Shown here: piece after piece, positions 45,855 through 55,854 of the stretch
How positions within the stretch are numbered: position 1 is the first letter of the stretch
Layout: every line of letters begins with the position of its first letter
Assembly: GCA_023653785.1 (NCBI GenBank)
Contig: JAMKCH010005360.1
Span: forward strand, 49,059-113,058
DNA: 64,000 bases
DNA from: Ophioderma brevispina
Lineage: Eukaryota > Echinodermata > Ophiuroidea > Amphilepidida > Ophiodermatidae
Direction: 5' to 3'
Translations under genes and position numbers: made by a program
The notes under the pieces: model-generated
What the model saw: the letters and a program-made list of their open reading frames with translations, nothing else
Databases searched by the model: none
Told to the model about the DNA's origin: nothing

Positions 45855-46066
45855 GTATTTTTCTTGTTCATATTCATTTAAGACATTTTTGTGGGATAAG
45901 ACGAGAAGCGATTAGATTTGTAATATTTCCCCGATATGGAACATATGGAATAAAAATAGTGATATGATTATTCGGATGGCATTCAAGGAATTCGTTTTAA
46001 ATGCCAATATCTAATTCACTTGACTATGATTCGTAATAGTTCCTGATTTTGATTGTTGTTTTGCAG

Positions 46067-46189
46067 GAGGTGCACAAAACATGTACCAGTTTATGATTTG
46101 CGGGGGTAATTAAGGTTAGATTTGCGTGCTTCAGCCTGTGCGGAAGGAATAGATGGGTGCGGACACAGGATGGGCAACGATTAGCAAGA
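46067..46189 (+). CDS. rasef: RASEF Rab GTPase exon 2 (NKxD region), multiple indels
   Basis: Acceptor GTTGTTTTGCAG, donor GTAAGT at 46190. Pieces of three frames together give EVHKT, a VPVMICG-like strand, an NKVDLR-like G4 guanine-specificity motif (around 46105-46122), SACAEGI, then RTQDGQRLAR. This is the order VPIMLVGNKADIR...GxxLA seen in Rab proteins. At least four small insertions or deletions break the frame within 123 bases, and simple reading gives stops. Splice borders are intact and the length is right. Confidence 0.72.
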
Positions 46190-46435
46190 GTAAGTTACAA
46201 CACACTCCACGAAGATGTGTTGTCTTTTCTTAATGTATGAGTGTTTAAACCTAATAACCACTATTTCCATAACGACAACAGTAATGGCTTAACTGGTTGT
46301 TGGGATTATATATCTGTATTTATTAATAGGGTTAGACCGCTAGAGTGTTTTTGCAACTTATTCGCTACTTTTCAGTAAGTTAAGTTTTCGAAGAACCAAA
46401 TCCAAGTTCTTCTTAATTCGGTTGTTTCTTTACAG

Positions 46436-46518
46436 TCGTTCAATGACAGTGTTTTCTGTGAAACCAGCAGCAAAGAAGGAGCAAAATGTATTAGGGCTGT
46501 GACCTAACATCTTGCCAG
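46436..46518 (+). CDS. rasef: RASEF Rab GTPase exon 3 (G5 ETSSKEG), in-frame stop
   Basis: Acceptor GTTTCTTTACAG, donor GTCAGC at 46519. In phase with the previous exon it reads SFNDSVFCETSSKEG, then AKCIRAVT, TAA (46505-46507), HLAR. FCETSSKEG is the G5 motif (FCETSAKDG in vertebrate RASEF) and HLAR matches the helix that follows. The TAA falls where a hydrophobic residue is expected and the frame is correct on both sides, so it is a point change rather than a slip. Confidence 0.82.
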
Positions 46519-49470
46519 GTCAGCTCTCTCTTCAGTACTTGTATTTTTCTCTCAACTCTTTATGGTTTACACAACCTCATTTTTGAAATAGATTTAATTA
46601 TTTACCGCTACTCTTCACTAGGATATGTTACAATAAGTGAAAGGGTATCGTTAACGACCGAAATGATGTTGTAAACAAGAAGAAATTTTACCGAAACAGA
46701 AAAGATTGGTTTTTGAGTGCATTCCACTAACCCTCCGACACTATATGGGCGTCTATTACTGTCAAAAGTTATCTCAAAAACACCGAAGGTCTCAACTACA
46801 GAACCGTGTACAATACAGAGAAACATGTCAAACACAATAACGATCTCAACGACTGAAAAGGTGTCAAATGCAGAGAAACCTGGAAACATGGCAAAATACA
46901 CATAAATAGTCCCCACTACACAGAAAAATTGTGTTAAATGTAGACAACTGTGTAAATAGCACGTAACGGTCTAATAAGGAAAAGAAGTAGTGAAATGCAG
47001 AGAAACATGTCAAAACAACTTGAAGGCGTCAGTAACATTATAGGAGAAAAGGTGTATGTAAAGGCGGAAACATCAAAACAAGTAATGGTCTGAACTATAT
47101 GAAAAGGTATGAAATGCAGAGAAACAGTACAAAAACACGTAACGGATAAAAAGGTGTGAAAAATGTGCGTAGGGAAGGGCAACCTCAAACACGTACGGTC
47201 TGAACCAGTGGCGGTCTGAACTATAGGAAAAGGTGAGAAATGCAAGAGAAACATCAAAAAATACGTAACTGTCCTGAACTATACTGGAAAAAGGTGTGAA
47301 ATTTTAGAAAAATAAAAAACACGTTTATAAGTAGTCTCAACTACATGCCTAATGCAAAGAAAGATGCGAAAAAATACGTCACTTATGTTTTGTTATTAAT
47401 CTATTTTATTAATTTATTTTTAAATTTATTGTAATTTTTTTATGTTATTTTTAGTCATTTATTTATTTTTATTTAGTTATTTTTTTTAAATTTATATTAT
47501 TTGTTTGATTTTTATTATATCTTCTTTTCTTTCCTTCTCTTTTTCTTCCTCTTCCCTTCTGTCCCTGTCATTTCCCCCATCGCCCCCCGTGTTTATTACT
47601 TTGCTGGGGCCTTCCTTGCTGCTTTTTTACTTTTCCCTTTGGTTCAAGCAGGGTTTCCCCATGTAATTTCTTGATATAAAAATCATGGAAATACACATAA
47701 ATATATAAATATTACTAAATAAATAAAATAATAAATATAAAATAAATGAATAAAGAATATGCAAAAAAATCAATTTTTTAAAAAATGAATTACAGATAAA
47801 ATAAAATAAATAAACAAATACAAAATTAATTAAAATAAAAATAAACAATAAATAATAATAACATTTAACAAATGAAATGAAAAATATTATCAGACATCTT
47901 TGTAATATACACACCTATTATTCCTCTTATGGGATTTTTGTTAGGGAAGTCAAGCATTACCCAAAATCAAATATATCTAAAATTAAAAATCCTTACATGA
48001 CGTCATCAGTGACGTCATCCCTTTCAAGTTTGATATAATACTTTTAAAGAAACTTCACCATACGCACCTTTACATACGCACCTACATATCTACATACTGA
48101 CCTCCAATGTCCATACTGACCGGATTACTTAATACCAGTAGCCTATGGGAAAGTGACACTGCAGTCATCTTGCCTTTTATTTAACTTTTTTGACATTTCC
48201 CCACCCCCTATGGGATGAATTACACGTTTAGTAGGGGCTTGTACCTTACTCCAATATACCTAAGTTGGACTAGCACTCGTCACTCATCTAGAAAAAAAAT
48301 ATGGCTCAATGCTTGACCTTTTATGTCACCCCCCCCGCCACCCTCGGCGTCAGACACAGGGAGGACCCTGGGGAATGATTACATGCTTAGTAAGGGCTTT
48401 TGCCCTCCTACAATAACTAAGTTTGACTAGTTAAGCTAGAAAAGATGCTACGGCCAAAATAAATTAAAGAAATACAGAAATAAATACAGAAAAGAAATAC
48501 ATTGAAATAATACATAATAAAGAAAATTTAAAAAGAATAAGAAAATAAAATCAATGAATAAAAAATAAATAACATTTATTACAGGACTTATTCACAGCTT
48601 CCCTGCCCGTGGGTATTAATTGCATTAATCCACAATGTCGTTATTTCGTATTGACCAAAAATGACGAGAGTATAACACTCAAATCTAATGATTTTGCGCG
48701 ATTTGTCGCTTTGTGAAAGAGACTGCTTGAGAACTTATCGTGTTGGGACATGTTTCTCGCACTTTACACCTTCGTAGTTCAGAACGTTTCGTGTATCACA
48801 TCGTTCTCTGCATTTGATAACCAAAGGTTGCATCCTTGTCTGGAGTTGAGGCCCTCACGTGTTGTTCACATCTTTCTTTGCATTGAACATCGTTTTTGAG
48901 GTGCGACATTGCGTGTTTTTGAATGTTTCTCTGCATTTCACCTTTTCTGAAGTTGAGACCGTTTCATGTATTTGTTATCGTTCTCTGCATTAGACACCCT
49001 TTTCTGTAGCTTAGACCTTGACGTGTTTTTACATCTTCTCTGCTTTTGGCAGCTTTTTTTAGTTGAGAACGTTATGTATTTTTGACATGTTTCTTTGTAT
49101 TTGACACCTTTTTCTGTTGTCGAGGACCTTAACGTGTTTGAGCGTTTGATACCTGTTCATTTTATGACCGTCTTCATTGTATTTGCGACCTTATTTAATC
49201 TTTAAGATACTTTGGACCTTTGACAGGTTCTATGCCTTTGACACTTTTAAAGTGAGACCTTGTTATAGGTATTTGCGTCTGTCTTTCTTTGATTTGAGCC
49301 TTGTTTAGTCTTTGAGATATTTTACAGTAATAGCGCCCAAAGACTCAACATGTTGAACTATTGAAATGTTGATTATTTTTTCGGTTTCCTTGTAAAAATG
49401 TCAATGTCTATTCAGTCTGGCGAGGCATACGCAATACGTTAATGTGTTCTCGATGTGTTTACTTTTGCAG
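46519..49470 (+). other. rasef: Last RASEF intron (~2.95 kb)
   Basis: It is almost entirely occupied by the inverted minisatellite described next and its A/T-rich centre. Two TGACGTCA sites lie at 47998-48005 and 48010-48017. No additional exon is recognised. Confidence 0.6.
46600..49330. repeat. Giant inverted minisatellite (two ~700 bp arms)
   Basis: The left arm (about 46740-47370) consists of degenerate ~55-60 bp units built on ACGTAACGGTCTGAACTA, GGAAAAGGTGTGAAATGCAG and AGAAACATGTCAAAAAC. The right arm (about 48720-49330) has the same unit in reverse complement (GTTTCTCTGCATTTCACC, TTTTCTGTAGTTGAGACCGT, ACGTGTTTTTGACATG). The centre, about 47380-48600, is T-rich (TATTTATTTTTA) then A-rich (AAATAAATAAAATAAT), so even it is partly self-complementary. 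The whole could fold as one very long hairpin in the RASEF pre-mRNA. Confidence 0.85.
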
Positions 49471-49572
49471 ACAACTTAACCAAACGAAAGACCTTGAGGT
49501 TGTGAACCGAGCACTCTGAAGTAGAAGATGTCTAAGCGAAAAAAAGAAGAAAGCAACTGCTGTGATTTTTAA
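49471..49572 (+). CDS. rasef: RASEF last exon with dicysteine prenylation tail
   Basis: Acceptor TACTTTTGCAG. In phase it reads RQLNQTKDLEVVNRAL then TGA at 49517-49519. One frame over, MSKRKKEESNCCDF ends at TAA 49570-49572. The basic stretch followed by CC three residues from the end is the geranylgeranylation tail of Rab proteins (vertebrate RASEF ends in KNCCNG as I recall). One base lost or gained between 49517 and 49527 would join the two parts. Prenylation would anchor the protein to vesicle membranes. No AATAAA lies close behind; AAATAAAC at about 49965 is a possible polyadenylation signal. Confidence 0.75.
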
Positions 49573-49979
49573 AAAATGACAAAAGTTGGGATTTTTCTTT
49601 GAGGAACATTGTAATATTATATTGCATGTGCAATGTTCCCAATGATCATGGTATTCCCTTTTATATTTGCTAATTTGCCGAAGTTCTTATTTGTTTCTCT
49701 TTACAACTGGTTGTAAATTTAACTGGTGGTACGCAGTGACTTCCGTTAGCAGAGCACTAAAAATTATGGATTAGTAGCTGTGATTGATTGAACGTATCAC
49801 TTAAGTGATAGAAAACAAATGGACGCCCTACGACCAATTGCGCATCTTACTTTCTGTCAATCAGCATTACCGCTCTGTGATTGGATAGATGCTGTGAGGA
49901 TAGGCTTGGGCGGGGCATGTTCGCTGGAAGCGTCATCAGAATGAGTTTTAAAATATTTAAACAAAAAATAAACAAGGTC
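49573..49979. other. RASEF 3' flank / probable 3' UTR
   Basis: AT-rich. It contains CACTTCCGTTAGCAGAGCACTAA (49737-49760) and CACTTAAGTGATAG (49799-49812), words shared with the C-run repeat family. No other gene is visible. Confidence 0.45.
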
Positions 49980-50405
49980 AGGTTTTTCATTTGGAGGGCC
50001 TGCTATTGGTAACCAGTACTACCAATCCCAGGGCCGAGTTGTCAACGGCTACACAGTCACCCCATCGATTCTCCAATGAAATCTGATCGATTCTCTAAGG
50101 AATCTGATGAGGAGGGTAGCTGGTTACCCTGGTAGAATGAAAAAGAAGATCTACCTACAAGGGCGTCAGCTCTGGAGAGCTATTGGCGGCCATCCAGCAC
50201 ATGCTGCCTTGTATGGTGGGCACGGTTGCCCAAAGGCTAGGCCCACCGCCGAAAACTGTGGATTGGCGTCAGGAAGGGCATCCGGTCAATTATCTTTTTT
50301 GCTCCAATAAATCCTCACAAAGCAGTATTGCTGAGTGTGAGGTGTATCCGGCCACCCCGTTAGCGGGGACAAAACCGGATTTAAAACTTTGGTATAACTA
50401 ACTAA
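49980..50405 (+). mobile_element. RTE-like LINE 3' tail or SINE using that tail
   Basis: GATTGGCGTCAGGAAGGGCATCCGG (50262 on) matches the hallmark near the 3' end of RTE-clade LINEs and SINEs that borrow it. It is followed by GGTGTATCCGGCCACCCCGTTAGCGGGGACAAAACCGGAT and a simple tail of (TAAC)n at 50395-50413. GTTAGCGGGGAC corresponds to the TAACGGGA-type element tail. The GC content contrasts with the flanks. The upstream 280 bp could be element body or a tRNA-unrelated SINE head; no reverse transcriptase frame is present. Confidence 0.65.
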
Positions 50406-50560
50406 CTAACTAACCATTTGATTATATCTCTCAACAGATGGACGTGATAATTTACTGAAGTAAAGTTTGAGCTTAAGAAGTCGTTCGGCTATTTTCATGG
50501 ATAGCTTAAAACGAGGTTGTCCATGCTAAGATAAATACCCACGCTTATCCAACAAAACAG

Positions 50561-50711
50561 GTAGACGTTTCATATAGAAGTCCCATGGATGCAAATGAGG
50601 TATTACAATGATTCCGTCATGCGCTGTATGACGTTGTGCAGTACTAGCGCTTGACGGAATGAATGGCAATACCTCATTTGCATCCATGGGAGTTCTTTAT
50701 GAAACGTCTAC
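50561..50711. mobile_element. Palindromic MITE, copy 2 (full length)
   Basis: GTAGACGTTTCATATAGAAGTCCCATGGATGCAAATGAGGTATT at the left is mirrored by AATACCTCATTTGCATCCATGGGAGTTCTTTATGAAACGTCTAC at the right; the centre pairs GATTCCGTCATGCGCT with AGCGCTTGACGGAAT. Same family as 6302-6440. Confidence 0.92.
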
Positions 50712-51180
50712 CCAAAAAGACGCGTCTGTTTTGTCACACCGTGGTCATCTTGTGACGAAAGCGAGGCTTCAGTGGATCAGTGGTAACTGTAACCACTGAT
50801 CTCTACACATGGATAGCGGGTCTGAGTCGCCGATTGAAACAACAGGAAGTTGCTTTTCGCCTTAGCAATATGGCGGGAAACAATGCATATTTCTTTGATA
50901 TAAAATCAATGAAGAAAATGATGGCTGGAGGTTACCCAAAACGTCAATAGAATTAAATGCTTTTTGCATTAGCTTTTTTTATAAGACTCTCGTCGGGATT
51001 GAATTCACCGCGTTGCCTAAAAGAAAATCTTATGTCTTCCTTATAGAGAAATCAAAATCTTTATAAATGAAACACAGTTTGGGTATGTAATTTAAATTAT
51101 TTACCGTGACCAAAGTGTTACGTGGACCAATTGAAGTTTGTTCAATTCATTATTTTGTACGAAGCATTTGAGAAAAAAAG
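50712..51180. other. No gene recognised
   Basis: AT-rich stretch; GTGGATCAGTGGTAACTGTAACCACTGATC (50771-50800) forms a compact hairpin. Nothing codes recognisably. Confidence 0.45.
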
Positions 51181-51184
51181 AAAG

Positions 51185-51236
51185 ATAGAGAGAGAGAGAA
51201 AAAAGTGTGTGTGTTTGAGAGAGAGGGAGAGAGAAA

Positions 51237-51284
<48 letters not shown>

Positions 51285-51290
51285 GAGAGT
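51185..51290 (+). repeat. (GA)n microsatellite
   Basis: Imperfect then perfect (GA)n, about 100 bp. Arg-Glu and Leu-Ser dipeptide frames across it are artefacts. Confidence 0.95.
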
Positions 51291-51539
51291 GGAGTACTAT
51301 TATCAAGAAACCGTAGGACTTTATTTTCGAATAATTTTGACATGTATGATAGTTCTGTATTTTATCCCCGTCCGATGTACATAGCGATGTATATAATTAA
51401 CATTTTGGAGGTATTCTCAATGTGCATTAAAAGTTCATGGAGCATAAATAAGTCTTGTGGTGAGACCAACTGGTAAATTGTATATTCATATCACCATATT
51501 TGCTCTGGCCTGAGAGCAGTTTTAAAGCGCAAGAAATTG

Positions 51540-51735
51540 TAATAAAATTGGATTGATTCAGCCCAAATTTATTGGTCGAGCTATGAGTTGCAAAAATATT
51601 GGGCGAGACGCAGTCGAGCCCAATATTTTAAAACTCATAGCGAGACCAATAAATATTGGGCGCAAATCATCCAATTTTATCATTATCATGCGTAGGATCC
51701 GATATTATCACGTATCGGACACCTCAAAGCATGAT
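51540..51735. mobile_element. Palindromic MITE-like element with GGGCGAGACGCAGTCGAGCCC core
   Basis: AAATTGGATTGATTCAGCCCAA, TTTATTGGTCGAGCTATGAGTT, AATATTGGGCGAG are mirrored by CTCGAGCCCAATATT-type sequence, AAAACTCATAGCGAGACCAATAAAT, TTGGGCGCAAATCATCCAATTTTA. Outer CATTATCATGC and GCATGATAATG form a second inverted pair (51680 and 51728). The GAGACGCAGTCGAG loop echoes the dispersed repeat at 28150. Confidence 0.82.
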
Positions 51736-52046
51736 AATGTTTAATATTGGTAATGCTTAATTATTTTTGCTATAAGTTGGTGTTTGTTCATTGCGTACAC
51801 ACTACTGGGGTATGTGCGGGCTTATATGCGACACATCACCCCAATTGTGTTTGCGCGCGTCAATTTCAATCTCTCATATTCAAATGCCATATTTATGATC
51901 AAGTTCAGACGTACTGTTAAATTATTATGCTCAGCGGAGATGTTCACGTAACTGAATAATGTTTGCTCGTGCGATTTCGGTCACCATATCACAGCGTGGT
52001 CTGAAAGCAAAAACTTTTTTTCTAACTATCGGCGTTCATTAAGTTT

Positions 52047-55000
52047 TAGAATTGAAATAAGTAAGGAAGATTTGTAAAGCACATCACTGTAAGTCTTTAT
52101 TCATTTTGTTCGCCATTATAGCATTTTCCAGATATTTGAGTCGCCAGAACAAGATCAAATTATGTTTGCTAGTTTAAAAGCTAGAACGTTTTTTTGTACT
52201 ATAGATAAGTATTATTAGTATTTCTCAACTGCAAAATTGAGTAGTTTTGTCAAATTACGCTGTACCAGTTATTACCGCATTCTACACACAATAAACATGT
52301 TCATTGTCAATTTCTTCAATAAATTATAGTGGGTTTGGTAGAGGATCGCTATAATTGTTTTGTGACATAAATAGTAATTTCCAGTGGTTCTTCCTTCGTT
52401 ATTACTTTCAAAATATGCATATAAATATAACTGAAACTACAAAATTCATTCTCAACTAATCGTGTAATATTATATATTTTATATACGGAGTAAAATGTAC
52501 AGTAGTGTATTAAAATAGTGGCATTTTCTTTTCATGCCTTTTAGATTTGTACTAGAGTATCGACTATAATGATATCCATATTTATTCCCTACTGCCAGTG
52601 TAACAGTAGACAAAATGGCATTCACTGCCGTGCCTTGTATTTGTAGTACTAGTATCAGGTTCGAGTCAAAAATCGGAATCCCCAAAGCGAGGTGGTACGG
52701 TTGGTACAAAAAATAAGTAGAGCCCACCATATTAGAATTTGACCTCAATTAAACGACTTAAATGGGAGTTGACCAAATCCACAACCCCATTTTACCCAAT
52801 CAAATTGAGGAGGGGGTTTTTTTAGTGGTATCGGAAGAGAAAAGTTAGTATTTTTCTCAGTCCCAGTGAAATATATGAACAAAACTATCTCCAAATGTGG
52901 TATACCACATTTTAACACACACGTATGGGCCGATTTAGTGCACATTTTTGCTTTTATATGAAACGGCTGGACCGATTTTTTAACTAAAAAATTTGTAATC
53001 GGAAGTTATGGTTGTATATTTCTATGAGGGCAGAAAGAAAACATATGCGAAAAATCGGACTTGATCGGCTCACATATCTTTAAGTAAGACATTATTTCAG
53101 TGTTTTACTATTAATTTTTTATCAATGTTGCACTGAAGTAATGTTCGTAGTGTAAGTAATTTAATTATCCGGCCTGCAATTTATAATTCATCGGCGGTTT
53201 CATAATTTTTATATGAAATAAATTTCTATTTTTCGGGTTCCCTTTTTACTCGCCTGTTTAATCCAAATCTTCAGTGGTATTTTTCTTTGAATCATTGGTG
53301 TATTATTAATTAATATTTTGCATGCGGCGTATGTTAACAACCAACACTTTCAGGTAATCATCTATTGTATATACATGTAGATGTCTATAGAATATTTTAA
53401 AAACGATATCGCGGTTCTCGGAGTGGGGCGTTTTGGGATGTTTTGTTATTGATGGCGTTGCGTCGGTCTTGAAATGGTGGTATGAATGTTTTTATGTAAA
53501 AGACGGTTTGGTTTTGTGAGAACCTCGTTTGCTTTATCGAGAGCTCAATATTTGGAACATCACCAAATTTAATGAAATAGTATATGAGTAGGCCTAGTTG
53601 ATATTTCTAATGTTTAGAAAGAACTAAACATTAACAAAAAGAAATCTGGAATATAATAAATTTAGGTGTAGTCGCTGTGTTTCAATTATTCACTTTATAT
53701 CAGATATTTTTGAAAGGTTGTCCTTTCAAATTCGCGTGCAAAATGTTGATGACAATTTTGGTTGGTAAGTAATGATGCGAATTATAATCATGAAAGATGG
53801 AAGAAGAAAGTGTAGTTACGCCGCGTAAACTCTCGGAACGGTTTGTAAACATGCATTAGGCAGTGAACATGTTGTGTAAATTTTACCATTTGTTGGGTAA
53901 TGTAAATTATTTTTTACCAATATTGAGAGAATTTGCCCACTGTTGGAGTAAAATATACACCAATCATCTGCTGTGATATACCCACAAATGAAGTAAACAT
54001 TACCCAAGTTGGGCTGTTTGATGACCTGTTAATACATGTTGGTGTAAATTGAACCTACCGGTCGAGAGTTAGTTATAGAAAATTTGTATCGGAATCGAGA
54101 GAGTGTTTGTCTTCGTACATGTGTTTTACATTACAGTCTGTAAATTGGAAAAGATGTACAAATTTGGTTTTTCTTCCTGATTTTTTCTAGCCGATATTTT
54201 GTTCTATTGAATATCAATATTTTCGACAAAGTTAAACTGTGGTGTGGTGTTGTCCGAAGAAAAAAAGAAGGCAAGGGAAATCTTTAAAAAAAAGAGCGCG
54301 AAGAAAAATTCGAAAAAAGATGAAGCCGAGGGAGAGACCCTCTTAAAAGGCAAAGAGCGAGAGAACGAAATTTTGGAGTAGTATAGTAGTATTTACATTA
54401 GGAATTGAACGTATCAGTAAAATTTAATTGGCGGGGGATTTATTCATATTCATATGTGACATTTCGTATTTTTGACATTATTATTTCTTTGAAAAAGTGT
54501 ACATAATGTAAGTATTAAAACATTATACATTATTCTTCCACATGGACTTTAACATGTAAAATAGTAATTTAATAGTATTTTATTGGCATGCATGTGAAGT
54601 TTACGCTTCTCTTCATTATTAAAATTATAACGTTCGAGATATTTTATCAAACAATAATATATGCATTTCTTTTTTTTCAAAAAATTTACAATTGCTTTTT
54701 ATGGCCAGACTACAGGGGTGAGGTAATAACTATCTATGCCAACAATTTACTTATGTAATACCAGAATCTCATGATCTCCATAATTCACCGTATCACGGGA
54801 AAGCGCGGGCATTTTATCGTTATAATTTTAGGATCTTTCGCAATATTATAATGAACGGCAATCAATAAAAATGTACAGACGAGCCGTGCACGTACCAGGA
54901 ACCACCCAGTTATTGTTCCGTAGGACACTATTAGTACGCGAAATAAAGCTATTTTGTCGATTTTTACTGCGCCTGAAATTGACACACCGCATTCAATAAG

Positions 55001-55072
55001 AGTATGAATAAAGGTGATGAACTTCTTTTGTTCAGAACCATTGACGTTTTGTGATAAGTTGGAAGTGAAATA
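52047..55072 (+). repeat. 3 kb duplicated segment, copy A
   Basis: It begins TAGAATTGAAATAAGT...AGCACATCACTGTAAGTC and ends ...GTGATAAGTTGGAAGTGAAA. All landmarks recur in the same order and orientation in copy B. Inside are TTTACCCAATCAAATTGAG, paired words like TTGGGTAAT/TTACCCAA (53895-54020) and a purine-rich stretch at 54255-54380. No transposase, LTR or recognisable gene. Confidence 0.9.
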
Positions 55073-55091
55073 ACAAAATTACGATAAGGAT

Positions 55092-55244
55092 AAGGACCTT
55101 GCCTAGTGCATTCGACAGGATAATCGAACGCGACCGTATGGGTCAGTGCAGGCCAGCACGAGAGCCGGAGGATCGAGTGCTGCCTGCACTGACCAATACG
55201 GGCAAGTGCAATTATCATGTCGAATGCACTGAGGCGTGGTCCTT
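55092..55244. mobile_element. 153 bp palindromic MITE-like element
   Basis: AAGGACCTTGCCTAGTGCATTCGACAGGATAAT, ACCGTATGGGTCAGTGCAGGC pair with GCCTGCACTGACCAATACGGGC, ATTATCATGTCGAATGCACTGAGGCGTGGTCCTT. The centre is CGAGAGCCGGAGGATCGAG. It sits immediately after the end of copy A of the 3 kb repeat and is absent after copy B. Confidence 0.9.
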
Positions 55245-55854
55245 AACCGTCATATACTTTGAGATTAAAAATAGCATCAAATCATTACTTAAACATTAAT
55301 AATAAAGTTAATTTATTCAAATTGAGGTAGTTTTTAAAATAAATTTTAAAAACACTTCTAGACTACAACATGTCCAAAGTTATACTCTATAAATAGGCAA
55401 AAGACCTTTACGCAATCATTGTTAATTAGTTTGTTTGAAAATGATTGGAAGTGCGAGGAAAAATCAGACTCTCTAAGACGCTTAGAGTGGCTAATCTTTC
55501 TCGCACCCCCTGGCGTTTCAAAACAAAACCAATTAGTGATGAAACGCGTCAATGAAATTGCAAGAAAGATAGACTTCGCACTGCCCTCTACTTTTCCAAA
55601 ACAAACAAATCAGTGACGATTTCATTGATAAATTTGCATATGAATTTTCTTGTACCAATTCCAATGCACACTGGTATAGAGTTAAAGACCAACGCAGAAT
55701 GTATGTACAAAAAAACATGACTGGTTTTCGGCATTGAAAACAATTTTATTTGTGAATTTTGATTTGGGTTCTGGAAGTCCACTTAATTTCATGGGCCTAC
55801 TATTATATAGCCAACATGATATGTTCCATTTCTCTACCTACGTGCAGTGATGTC

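Noticed and set aside
51101..51343. Ser-Leu and Arg-Glu dipeptide open frames.
   Set aside because: Translation of the (GA)n microsatellite.
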